DNA of 64,000 bases from an uncultured Lactobacillus sp. (GTDB lineage Bacteria > Bacillota > Bacilli > Lactobacillales > Lactobacillaceae): the NCBI RefSeq assembly GCF_947367085.1, contig NZ_CANBCP010000002.1:22167-86166 (forward strand). Direction: 5' to 3'. Shown here piece by piece: positions 33,047 to 41,880 of the stretch. Both the position numbers and the translations under genes were made by a program. The notes under the pieces are model-generated. The model saw only the letters and a program-made list of their open reading frames with translations. It did not search any database and had not been told where the DNA came from. Every line of letters starts with the position of its first letter. The first letter of the stretch is position 1.

Positions 33047-33203
33047 TTTACTAAATTTGTCTATATTTAAGTAAACTTTATTACTGTATTAAAGCTTAGT
33101 CCTATTTACCAAAATATTGACATATCAATTGTTTATCAATGAAATCTTCACCATATATTTTAGTAAATTTTATTAGGGATCTTTAGTAAATACTATAGTA
33201 AAC
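33047..33203 (-). promoter_or_regulatory. Array of TTTAGTAAA-type boxes upstream of lacS
   Basis: Boxes read on plus: TTTACTAAA (33047-33055), TTTAAGTAAAC (33066-33075), TTTACCAAAA (33105-33114), TTTAGTAAA (33159-33167), TTTAGTAAA (33182-33190) and TATAGTAAAC (33194-33203). Their number, spacing and match to the box before lacR suggest operators for the LacI-family protein of the operon. Confidence 0.65.
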
Positions 33204-33204
33204 A

Positions 33205-33243
33205 TAAAAAACCACTAGCTATCATTTTCGATAACTAGTGGTT
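33205..33243 (-). terminator. Terminator after the HD hydrolase gene
   Basis: Minus-strand AACCACTAG/CTAGTGGTT stem with 16-base loop followed by TTTTTATG. Confidence 0.8.
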
Positions 33244-33260
33244 CTTCACACTCTAATTTT

Positions 33261-33920
33261 TTAAACATTCCATTCATCCATGAATTCATCTACAAACTCA
33301 TGCATAAATTCAGTACGCCTATGCGCTTCTTTTTTGCCGCCAGGTGTATTCATCAACTTTTCCAAATCAAAAAGTTTTTCATAAAAATGATTAATAGTTG
33401 TTTCTTCATGGTTGCGGTATTGATCATGACTAATTAATTTCTCTGGTTTGATTTTTGGATCATAAATCAAATTACCATGCTTACCACCATAAGTAAAAGC
33501 ACGCGCAATTCCGATTGCCCCTAAGCTCTCAATTCGATCAGCATCTTGCACGTATTGGCCACTTAACGGGAGCTTATAGTGATGCTCAATGTTCGCAGAA
33601 AAAGACATGTGCTGGATAGTAAACAAAATATCTTTAATTTCTAAATCACTAAAGCCTACTTCGGGTAACAGTCCGCAAATCTCTTGTATAACTTTTTGAG
33701 GATCAGAGCAGATTTTTTCATCAATCGTATCATGCAAAAAACTTCCTGTTCGAATAATTGCCACCATTCTGCTTTCAGGATGGGCATCAGGATTATCTTG
33801 CAAATACATTTTTGTAGCTAAATTTGCAACCCGCTGTCCATGATAAAAGTCATGTCCAGTACGTTCATTTGCTAGTTGTTTTTTGGTAAATTCTTCTACT
33901 TGGCTAATGTCCATCATCAA
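33261..33920 (-). CDS. HD-domain phosphohydrolase
   Basis: 219-residue metal-dependent phosphohydrolase resembling YpgQ/YedJ. HD residues: His27 in GHDFYHGQRV, the HD pair His63-Asp64 in FLHDTIDEK, and an Asp in VQDADRIESLGAIGIAR near residue 131, a sequence typical of this subgroup, which can hydrolyse nucleotides or pyrophosphate. The exact start is uncertain by one or two Met codons. It has its own terminator and faces no obvious partner; substrate unknown. Confidence 0.85.
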   Translation of the reverse strand: MMMDISQVEEFTKKQLANERTGHDFYHGQRVANLATKMYLQDNPDAHPESRMVAIIRTGSFLHDTIDEKICSDPQKVIQEICGLLPEVGFSDLEIKDILFTIQHMSFSANIEHHYKLPLSGQYVQDADRIESLGAIGIARAFTYGGKHGNLIYDPKIKPEKLISHDQYRNHEETTINHFYEKLFDLEKLMNTPGGKKEAHRRTEFMHEFVDEFMDEWNV

Positions 33921-33953
33921 TTCCTCCTAGCTCGCTTATATTTTTATTCTATC

Positions 33954-33987
33954 AAAAAACCTACTACGCAAAATCACGTAATAGGTT
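33954..33987 (-). terminator. Terminator after the second C1B peptidase gene
   Basis: Minus-strand AACCTATTACG/CGTAGTAGGTT hairpin followed by TTTTTTGAT. Confidence 0.85.
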
Positions 33988-33998
33988 CAAATATTTCA

Positions 33999-35312
33999 TT
34001 ATGCCATCGAATCCCAACAAGGAACTTCTGTTGCAGGTCCTTCAGAAATTTTTACTAACTCATCTGATAAGTACTTCTTTTTAACAACAACTTTAAAAAG
34101 ATATTCATCAAACCACTTATCATCCATCACAAAGTAGCCCTTATCACCAACTTTAGTTCCCCATGAGTTTTCAACCTTCCATTGACGACTCTTGCCATCA
34201 ACTACATCAACACCTACCAAAGTCATCGCATGCGTTGAACCACTTGCACCAGTTTGTAATCTTTGCTTTTTATCAAGCTTAGTTTCAATGTTGAAAATCG
34301 TGTCCGTTTCATATAGGTCGGCAGATAAAATTCCCTTTTGACGATCACTAGATTTACCTACATCACAGCCAAACCAAATAGTCTCGCCAGCTTGCAATTG
34401 CTTAATTGCAGCTTTCTTCAAGTTTTCAATTCGAGTATTCAAGAATCTAACTGGACTGCCTCCTGCAACATTATCTTCAAATGGCAAACTAAACAATTTG
34501 TCATATTCGTGATCAGGAGCATTAAATAAAACTACATAATCATCAAGATCATCAGTGAAATATTTGTGCCAAAAGTCTAATGGTGTCAAGCCTTCATCCA
34601 ATTGATAGTTGCCATCATCATCTTTAAATTCGAGATCAAATTTTTGGACAGGTTCACCAAAAGCGATAACTGCCATACGGTAAACTTCGCTCAAAAATTC
34701 TTGACGTTTAGCTTGAACTTCATCGTCTTTGCCAGCTTGAACTAAATCACGCAAAACCAATCCATCTTGACGTAATTTCATATTGAGCGCTTGGTTAAAA
34801 GCGGCAGTATTGTTAGCGGTAAAACTCTCTGCTTGCGCATAATCTGGAACTAAGCCATATTTTTTAATCAAAGAAACAGCCATGTGCCATTGTCCACCAT
34901 CAGTATCAGGTGCTTGTAAATAAAAATGAACAGTTCGATCATCAATCGGCTGATCAGCAGTTTCTATAATGTGATTAAAAAAGATATTTGCTCTTTCAAT
35001 TCGATCCCAGAAAAAGAGATAACTTTGCGAGAATACAAAATTTTTAGCCTTATTTGCTTTAGCAAATTCATGACGCAAAGTATTAAGAGCCGCAAATAAC
35101 CAGCAGCGTCCTGATTGTTTTTGATCAGTCACATTGTCAGTGGGAATTTCAATAGAGAAGGTACGATTTAGAGCGCGAATACCTTCCGTATTTAAACTAG
35201 CCTTTTGTAAACCATTAGTTACAACTGCAAGTTCAGCAATGCGATTTTGTTTATCAGCTTGATAGTCTTTTTGAAATTTGGCAATTTCATCTAAAGTTAG
35301 TTCATGATCCAT
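33999..35312 (-). CDS. Second C1B cysteine peptidase (PepE/PepG-like)
   Basis: 437 residues, about as long as PepC and colinear with it. Catalytic Cys70 in QKQSGRCWLFA, His in STHAMTLVG and Asn in VENSWGTKVG are intact. Lactobacilli carry several PepC paralogues, some (PepE, PepG) with endopeptidase activity; difference in activity depends on the C-terminal tail, which here ends VPCWDSMA instead of LPAWDSLS in PepC. Which paralogue name applies cannot be settled without alignment. Confidence 0.9.
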   Translation of the reverse strand: MDHELTLDEIAKFQKDYQADKQNRIAELAVVTNGLQKASLNTEGIRALNRTFSIEIPTDNVTDQKQSGRCWLFAALNTLRHEFAKANKAKNFVFSQSYLFFWDRIERANIFFNHIIETADQPIDDRTVHFYLQAPDTDGGQWHMAVSLIKKYGLVPDYAQAESFTANNTAAFNQALNMKLRQDGLVLRDLVQAGKDDEVQAKRQEFLSEVYRMAVIAFGEPVQKFDLEFKDDDGNYQLDEGLTPLDFWHKYFTDDLDDYVVLFNAPDHEYDKLFSLPFEDNVAGGSPVRFLNTRIENLKKAAIKQLQAGETIWFGCDVGKSSDRQKGILSADLYETDTIFNIETKLDKKQRLQTGASGSTHAMTLVGVDVVDGKSRQWKVENSWGTKVGDKGYFVMDDKWFDEYLFKVVVKKKYLSDELVKISEGPATEVPCWDSMA

Positions 35313-35415
35313 ATTATTTTTTTCTTCTTTCTGTAAGAGATAGATTTTATTCTTTTAATAACCATAATATAACTACTTACAAAAAATCAATATTAAATAT
35401 AAATTACTAAGAATA

Positions 35416-35488
35416 AGCCATTTCCCAGATTTGAACTGGGGACCTCCTCCTTACCACGGCGGTGCTCTACCTCCTGAGCTAAAATGGC
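35416..35488 (-). tRNA. tRNA-Thr(GGT)
   Basis: Minus-strand cloverleaf: acceptor GCCATTT/AAATGGC perfect, D arm GCTC/GAGC, anticodon loop GTGGTAA with anticodon GGT, T arm CCCAG/CTGGG with TTCAAAT loop, discriminator T, no CCA. The anticodon stem CCGCC/GGAGG has a central G-A mismatch, and loop position 32 is G. Confidence 0.9.
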
Positions 35489-35500
35489 GACTATATTGTA

Positions 35501-35533
35501 TCAAAAAAGGCATCCCTTTTACTAGGATGCCTT
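35501..35533 (-). terminator. Terminator after the broken acyltransferase gene
   Basis: Minus-strand AAGGCATCC/GGATGCCTT stem followed by TTTTGA; it also abuts the 5' side of tRNA-Thr. Confidence 0.8.
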
Positions 35534-35542
35534 CCATAATAT

Positions 35543-36681
35543 CTAGTTGTCAAAAATTTTATTTAAACTCAAGATTGTTTTTTCAATCCATCTATCAATA
35601 ATCTTTCCAAGAAAGATGGATAAATGCTTGATATGGATAAGTTTGAATAAATAGATTCTAATATAATCTGCTAATGAACATACAATATATACAAGTACAG
35701 TAACTAATATCAAAATAATAAAAAGAAAAATTGGATTCATATTATCTCTTCCTGGAATCATTACCCAGTACTGCAGATATGCATCAATTAAGGCTGTGTG
35801 AATCAAATATACGCCTAAAGTTGCTGGCGCTAAAAATTCAATCACTTTTATAGTGACCTTATTTAGCTTTAATTCAGGAAAGAAGCAAAAGATGGCAGCA
35901 GCACTTAACAAAATTGTGGGTGCCACAAATGTATTTTTAGTTAGAAAATCTGAATTTAACAAAAGATGAAAATGCTCATTAATAGCAACAATCATAATTT
36001 TTGATAGCCAAGATATTCCAATACATCCAATTACTATCCATGCCAAAACCTTTTTAGATATTTTCTTATCCAAATCAAATTTCCCAATAAATGCTCCCAT
36101 TAAATAATAGAGCATTAAACCAAACATATCTTTACCTTTAAGCAAGTTATAAGGATCACCATGATTAAATAGGAAAACAGGCAACGTAATAACAACAATA
36201 AAGAAAATTATCAAGACCATACATGCGGTATTTCGATTAACATGATTAACTATCACATTCAAGAACGGTACAAATATTAACATTCCAAAATATGATGTAA
36301 TATACCAATATTTACCTCGAGTCACAGGAAATATCGAATCGATTATCCCTGCACGTGTATGATAACTACTTTTTAAAAACCATAAAATCGCAAAAATGAC
36401 TACTGAATAGAAAAACACTTCGAACCATATTTGGACTATTCGATGTGCCTTAGGTTCAGATTTATACATTATATAACCCGTTATCATTCCAAATAAAATA
36501 TTGCACCACAAGCTTATTATGAATAATAACCACAAAGTCATATTTTGAGGTGTCACAAAGTGATTATGATAGAAGGCTCCATTTACCCCCCCACAATATT
36601 TGCAATTACTACGTGATCCATGACAACTAAAAACATAGCAAAATCACGCAATAGATCTATCCCATAATTTCTCTTTTTCAT
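35543..36681 (-). pseudogene. Acyltransferase-3 family membrane protein, interrupted at a G7 tract
   Basis: Membrane O-acyltransferase of the OafA/WecH type (acyl transfer to surface polysaccharide in the family). The 5' frame begins MKKRNYGIDLLRDFAMFLVV at 36681 and stops at codon 33, just after seven G (36586-36592 on plus, as C). Adding one G joins it in frame to the downstream 337-residue reading frame (VNGAFYHNHFVTPQNM...), giving about 379 residues with ten or so membrane segments and no other damage. The catalytic His lies in the 5' piece (MDHV). So this is either a recent frameshift, a phase-variable switch, or a sequencing error at the homopolymer. Confidence 0.82.
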
Positions 36682-36697
36682 TTATTCTCTCACTTAA

Positions 36698-37960
36698 TTA
36701 CTTAATTCTAACTAAAGTATACTTCTTCTTACCCTTACGGATAATTACAAACTTACCATCAAATGCGCTATCTGGCTCCACAATAAAGTCAATATCATTT
36801 TGACGTTCGCCATTTACATAGATAGCCCCGTTTTTCACATCTTCGCGAGCTTGACGCTTAGATGATTCAATCTTAGTTTCAACTAAGAAATCAACAATAT
36901 TCTTAGCTTCTTTAGTAGCTTCAGTACTTGGTGCGTTCTTAAAGCCTTGTTTAATTTGAGCTACAGATAAATCTTTTACATTCCCCTTAAAGAGTGCTTC
37001 TGTAATAAATTGTGCTTCATCAAGACCTTCTTGGCCGTGAACAAACTTGGTAACTTCTTCAGCTAAACGACGTTGTGCCGTACGCTTCCAAGGCTCTTTT
37101 TCGACACTTTCGGCTAGGTCTTCAATTTCTTGGCGTGATAAGAAAGTGAAGTACTTAAGGTACTTAACAACATCACGATCATCTTGGTTAAGCCAGAATT
37201 GGTAAAATTCGTAAGGACTAGTCTTTTCAGGATCAAGCCAAACTGCACCACCAGCAGATTTACCAAACTTAGTACCATCAGCTTTAAGCATTAAAGGAAT
37301 AGTTAAACCAAATGCCTTTCGATCTCCACCTTCAAGTTTGTGGATCAAGTCAATACCAGCAGTAATATTCCCCCATTGGTCACTGCCTCCAATTTGAAGT
37401 TGAACGCCATTATCCTTATTTAAGTGGTAAAAGTCGATTGCTTGTAAGATTTGGTATGAAAACTCAGTAAATGAAATTCCATTTTCAAGACGACTAGCAA
37501 CAACATCTTTATTAATCATATTGTTAACTTGGAAGAACTTACCGTAATCACGTAAAAAATCGAGTAAGTTCATATTACCAAGCCATTCAGCGTTGTTTCG
37601 AATTTCGAAGTTTTCAGTTCCAAATAACTTCTTCATTTGAGCAGTTAACTTTTCCTCGTTATGCTTAACTTGGTCAGCAGTTTGTAAAGTACGTTCAGTT
37701 TTACGACCAGATGGGTCACCAATTGCACCAGTACCACCACCAATTAAAATAACTGGATGATAACCTGCCATTTGGAATCTCTTTAAGATCATAAATGGAA
37801 TTAAGTGACCAATATGAAGTGAATCACCAGTTGGATCCGTTCCACAGTATAAAGCTAAGTCATCGTGCTCTTTTAAGTAATCGCGCAACCCATCTGCATC
37901 GGTTTCTTGATTAATAGCCCCACGCCATTCTAGGTCTTCTAAAATGTCAAATTTTGCCAT
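36698..37960 (-). CDS. tyrS: Tyrosyl-tRNA synthetase
   Basis: Class I synthetase, 420 residues. HIGH motif in SLHIGHLIPF, KFGKS motif in GTKFGKSAGG, and a C-terminal S4 RNA-binding domain (SSKRQAREDVKNGAIYVNG). I chose MAKFDIL (GGAGG eight bases upstream) over MEDIM. A T-box leader lies directly before it, so expression responds to uncharged tRNA-Tyr. Type is TyrS (not TyrZ) by the KFGKS context. Confidence 0.96.
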   Translation of the reverse strand: MAKFDILEDLEWRGAINQETDADGLRDYLKEHDDLALYCGTDPTGDSLHIGHLIPFMILKRFQMAGYHPVILIGGGTGAIGDPSGRKTERTLQTADQVKHNEEKLTAQMKKLFGTENFEIRNNAEWLGNMNLLDFLRDYGKFFQVNNMINKDVVASRLENGISFTEFSYQILQAIDFYHLNKDNGVQLQIGGSDQWGNITAGIDLIHKLEGGDRKAFGLTIPLMLKADGTKFGKSAGGAVWLDPEKTSPYEFYQFWLNQDDRDVVKYLKYFTFLSRQEIEDLAESVEKEPWKRTAQRRLAEEVTKFVHGQEGLDEAQFITEALFKGNVKDLSVAQIKQGFKNAPSTEATKEAKNIVDFLVETKIESSKRQAREDVKNGAIYVNGERQNDIDFIVEPDSAFDGKFVIIRKGKKKYTLVRIK

Positions 37961-37975
37961 AATATCCTCCAATAA

Positions 37976-38215
37976 AAAACGCCCCTTGAGCCTAAACTCA
38001 AGGGACGACTAAATATCTTTCTTAGCCGTGGTACCACCCACGTTCGCGCATATTGCGCCTTTAAAAAGTCTTTAAGGAGACCAGTCCATAATTGTACTTC
38101 GTTTAAGCCAGCCTGCCTAGCTCTCACCACATGCTAGTTCTCTGAACACTGAGCTGGTTAACTACTTCGTATTAATTTAGATGATAAGCGACAAGGTCCA
38201 AGAAGTCAAATGATT
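37976..38215 (-). promoter_or_regulatory. T-box leader of tyrS
   Basis: Minus strand contains the T-box core GGGTGGTACCACGGCTAAG (38040-38022), a following terminator hairpin TCCCTTGAG/CTCAAGGGG ending in TTTTTT (about 38006-37976), a GGTGAGAG segment and upstream stem I sequence. A TAC triplet in GAAGTACAATT (38096-38094) fits as the tyrosine specifier codon. The limits are approximate. Confidence 0.88.
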
Positions 38216-38226
38216 TTTTATTAAAA

Positions 38227-41172
38227 CTAGTTATAAAACTTCGATCCCATTAAATGTGCTTTACCTGCACTCATATCGTATTGAACCATTTCGTAGTCAT
38301 GCAATAATTTTCTTTGACTAGAAGTTAAAGTCTTTTCAGAAACTTTATGACCTTTTTGATCGACTAATTCATACCCATCTTCACCATCGTAATTAATAGT
38401 TAAAGCTGGTAATTCTTGATGAACTTTAGTCAACAAAGCTTGATATGGCGTTACTTTAGAATTTGTTTGCTCTAACGTCATACTGATAAAGTCACTCGTA
38501 TTTACATAACTTGATTTACCAATTTTAGCTTTAGCACCATGGGTGCGGGCGTATTTATTTGAATAAATAAAGTAAGTCGTTGAGTGCAGCTTAATTGGAT
38601 ATTTCTTTAGTTCATCTTGATTAATAATTGTTGGATAATGGTCACCATAAAATACAAAAGTTATCGGCTTGTTAATCTTATCGATCTGCTCAATAAAGCT
38701 CTTAACAGCTAAATCAGTATATTGCGCACCTCTAGTATAAGTAGAAAAGTTAGTATCAGTGATCCCTTTAGCTAAAGGTAAGCTTAATTTTATACCGTTA
38801 GTAAATTCATTATCACCATACCAGTCATTATAAGGAGTGTGGTTTTGAATTGAAATCAGATTGATAAATTGACCACCTTTACGTGAATCTATCTGTCGTA
38901 AGCCATTTTTATACAAAGTATCATCTGACATATACCAGTCACGACCGATTTTCTTTTGATCCGTGATCTTATATTTCGAACCTAAGTAAGCAAACTTATT
39001 AAACTTAAACTTCTTATATACTGAAGCTCTAGCATAATAGGTTCCATAAAACGGGTGGATTGCTGACGAATAATTAAAGCTTTGTCCCATATTAGGATAT
39101 TTTGAAAACTTCGGCAAAACTTGCAAATATGGCATGATTTGCCCCTTAAAGTTAGCCATATTAAATCCCGTCATCGCTTCATATTCCATATTGGCAGTAC
39201 CACCACCATAGCCAGCACTGAGCATATGACCATAAGTAGTATCTTTTTTGAGTGAGTGCATAAATGGAATTGGGTCTTTAGTGGTTAATTTAACTCCCGG
39301 AAAATCAGTTGGATCAACAAATGACTCACTTAAATTAAAGATAATCGTCTGATCAGAAAGCTTGTTTTTTCGAGTCTTATTAATTTGCTTGGCAACCTGA
39401 CTATATTCTTTTTGAATCTGATCAAGCTTACCAACAGAATAACCAGCTGGCTTTTGCATTGTTTCAACATTTAAGTAGTCTATCAAACTCAAAACTGGAC
39501 CATTTTTTTGTAGATCTCCTTTAGGATTAGAAAAAGTAATTACATTACCGAATCCTCGAGATAAGTAATATAAAGTTGTATTTTTCTTGTTAAAACCCAT
39601 CGGAGTCAAGAAGACTAAGATACTTACTCCTAGCCAAATTAATCTTTGCTTGAAGTTTCCTAACTTAATTGGATGTTTTTTCTCTAAAATGATCGTCACA
39701 ATAATTAAAATAATAATTCCAACTATTGCTGCAAAGACAATCCCCATCCCTACCATTGGTAAAAGGGTCTTCCAGTTAGTAATTTCTTGAATTTCAGAAG
39801 GATAAATTGGCTCTCCTCTGAGTAGTAATTTTTCTTTTTCAGCAATCGTCCAGATCAAAGTCAAAACCGTTACAAGGATTATTGAGGTCCAGTAACGAGT
39901 AAAGATAAAATTAAAGACCGCAAACAAGGCAAATAAGAAAATCGCCGTTAAAAATGGCACAAAGAAATTCTGCCCAATTAATACAGCAAAGGCATTTTGA
40001 TTGTCAATTTGACCGCCATCGGCCATAACCAAAATAGATATTGCACTTAAAAGGATTAAGTAAAGCCAAGTCCAAAGACTAATTTTATGACGTGAAAGAA
40101 AAGCTTGTATTTTTATCTTTAACTCAGAAAAAGCATCTAATAAAGATGAGAAAGTATCTTTATTGAGGATATTAGCGAATTTTTCAAAAAATGGAATATG
40201 TAAAACTATGGCATTAACACATAAAACTAAAATAAAGCTGATAATAATTAATCCAATTATCAAGCCCACCAGCATTAACTTACTAATCCCTAATCGATGA
40301 CTAGTACTATTATAAAAGAACAAATTTGGACTCAAGCTATATTGTCCAATAATCGCTAGCGGTGTTAAGAAATAAAGGCTATTACTATTAAAACTGCTCC
40401 AAACACCTCTAAAAGTCCGTTCAATTAAGGCAGCAATAAAGATATAGAGTGGAGATGAATAGCTTATTAGGAAATTAGGATTAAAAGTAAAATTAGTACC
40501 AACAATAGCTTTGCTTTGAATAAAAACTGTTGTCAGTCCAATAGTAATCCCTAGTAAAATAATCGCTAACACGCCAGTCCAAAGCGGCTTAATCCTGTTT
40601 AAAAAGGTTTGCTTTTTAATGCCCCAGCCTAAAGCTACTAGTAGTGTTACTGCTTGCCAGTTATTGGGCATAGAATTAAAGACTGCACTAAAAGAAAAAA
40701 CTAGTAATGATACAATTGCCCATAAACAATTAAATTGCTTATCACTTATCTTTTCTTGTAACTCAACTAATAGCGGGGCAAGAAAACTCGCCAAGATAAA
40801 GAAAGAAAACAATGGCGATATAGCAGAGATAAATGGAAAGAGGAACGATCCAAAACCATATAAACTAAAGGTATTCGGCGTCTTAATCCAACTTGCAACT
40901 GCAAATAAGAACATGGATAATGCCCCTAAAAGCCAAAAGTTAATAACGATTTTAAAAGTTAGTTTCTTTAAACTGGCTATCTTACCAAATAGATATGCTA
41001 GAAAAACCACTAAAAGGTTATTAAAGGCCACACCAGATGCTTGAATATTTATGTCTTTACTTACACTTGCCCTATCTAAAAAGCCAAAAGCTGGCAAAAT
41101 AAGTCCAAGTCCAATTAGCAACATAAATATACCGGCTATAAGTTTTAAAAAAGATTTCTTGTTAGTATTCAC
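38227..41172 (-). CDS. LTA-synthase-like membrane sulfatase protein
   Basis: 981 residues. The N-terminal 550 residues are highly hydrophobic (12 or more membrane segments), followed by an extracellular sulfatase/phosphotransferase domain: IIFNLSESFVDPTDFPG, the catalytic Thr region GGGTANMEYEAMTGF, RDWYMSDDTLY and VFYGDHYPTI. This is the LtaS/YfgF-like fold that transfers glycerophosphate or phosphoethanolamine. Canonical LtaS has five membrane segments and about 650 residues, so this is a long-membrane variant. The exact substrate is unknown; a lactobacillar envelope polymer is likely. RBS is weak. Confidence 0.85.
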   Translation of the reverse strand: MNTNKKSFLKLIAGIFMLLIGLGLILPAFGFLDRASVSKDINIQASGVAFNNLLVVFLAYLFGKIASLKKLTFKIVINFWLLGALSMFLFAVASWIKTPNTFSLYGFGSFLFPFISAISPLFSFFILASFLAPLLVELQEKISDKQFNCLWAIVSLLVFSFSAVFNSMPNNWQAVTLLVALGWGIKKQTFLNRIKPLWTGVLAIILLGITIGLTTVFIQSKAIVGTNFTFNPNFLISYSSPLYIFIAALIERTFRGVWSSFNSNSLYFLTPLAIIGQYSLSPNLFFYNSTSHRLGISKLMLVGLIIGLIIISFILVLCVNAIVLHIPFFEKFANILNKDTFSSLLDAFSELKIKIQAFLSRHKISLWTWLYLILLSAISILVMADGGQIDNQNAFAVLIGQNFFVPFLTAIFLFALFAVFNFIFTRYWTSIILVTVLTLIWTIAEKEKLLLRGEPIYPSEIQEITNWKTLLPMVGMGIVFAAIVGIIILIIVTIILEKKHPIKLGNFKQRLIWLGVSILVFLTPMGFNKKNTTLYYLSRGFGNVITFSNPKGDLQKNGPVLSLIDYLNVETMQKPAGYSVGKLDQIQKEYSQVAKQINKTRKNKLSDQTIIFNLSESFVDPTDFPGVKLTTKDPIPFMHSLKKDTTYGHMLSAGYGGGTANMEYEAMTGFNMANFKGQIMPYLQVLPKFSKYPNMGQSFNYSSAIHPFYGTYYARASVYKKFKFNKFAYLGSKYKITDQKKIGRDWYMSDDTLYKNGLRQIDSRKGGQFINLISIQNHTPYNDWYGDNEFTNGIKLSLPLAKGITDTNFSTYTRGAQYTDLAVKSFIEQIDKINKPITFVFYGDHYPTIINQDELKKYPIKLHSTTYFIYSNKYARTHGAKAKIGKSSYVNTSDFISMTLEQTNSKVTPYQALLTKVHQELPALTINYDGEDGYELVDQKGHKVSEKTLTSSQRKLLHDYEMVQYDMSAGKAHLMGSKFYN

Positions 41173-41243
41173 TTATTGCATCCTTTATTTTAAATTAGAC
41201 ACTCTTACATTTTACTCTTAACTAGAAAACTAACAATATTGAA

Positions 41244-41271
41244 AAAAGGCTTCAATTTATGAAACCTTTTT
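41244..41271 (-). terminator. Terminator overlapping the plsY stop
   Basis: Minus-strand AAAAAGGTTTC/GAAGCCTTTTT with seven-base loop; the left arm is in the plsY coding end. Confidence 0.6.
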
Positions 41272-41880
41272 GCCTAATTTCTTTTTTATTGTAGTTAATA
41301 CATCTACACGCTTGCCGTGACCAGTGAAAAAGTCAACGATATCTTTTCTGAACTTAAAACACATAACAGCTGTCGCAAGTAAAAATATAAAGCCACATTG
41401 CCAGCCGAAGTTAATCCAAACGTAGATGCTGTAGCCAAGCATATATACTAATGGCGGAATGGTCAAATTTTTCATCAAAATAACTAAAATAAGACCGCAA
41501 ATTAGCGCAATTAAGCCGGCACGCCAGTCAAAAAAGACCATCCACATTGCCGATACCGCCACGCCTTTTCCACCATTAAAATGATTCCACCAAGGAAATG
41601 AGTGTCCTAAAATCACACCGAGGCCGCAGGCTGCTTCAGCTTGACGATTTGCTTTAAAGAGCCAATAAACAATTAATAGTGCAATCAAAGTTTTAGCTAA
41701 ATCTCCAAAGCAGGTGATAATCCCATATTTTTTACCAAAAACTGCGCCAATATTTGCAGTTCCTGGATTTTTAGATCCGTATTTAGTCGGATCTTTATGA
41801 AGCAAAACTTTCCCAACAATCATCGCAAACAAGAAGTTGCCGAAAAAATAGCCGATAAGCAATGAATATAATCTAAACAT
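41257..41880 (-). CDS. plsY: Glycerol-3-phosphate acyltransferase PlsY
   Basis: Membrane enzyme that transfers an acyl group from acyl phosphate to glycerol 3-phosphate, the first step of phospholipid synthesis. Motifs: GSKNPGTANIGAVFGKKYG, GLGVILGHSFPWWNHFNGGKGVA. 207 residues from the chosen start MFRLYS, with about five membrane segments. Its ATG shares one base with the stop of the LCP gene (TAATG), so the two are coupled. A second, better matching plsY may exist elsewhere in the genome; sequence here deviates somewhat from the canonical one. Confidence 0.85.
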   Translation of the reverse strand: MFRLYSLLIGYFFGNFLFAMIVGKVLLHKDPTKYGSKNPGTANIGAVFGKKYGIITCFGDLAKTLIALLIVYWLFKANRQAEAACGLGVILGHSFPWWNHFNGGKGVAVSAMWMVFFDWRAGLIALICGLILVILMKNLTIPPLVYMLGYSIYVWINFGWQCGFIFLLATAVMCFKFRKDIVDFFTGHGKRVDVLTTIKKKLGKKVS

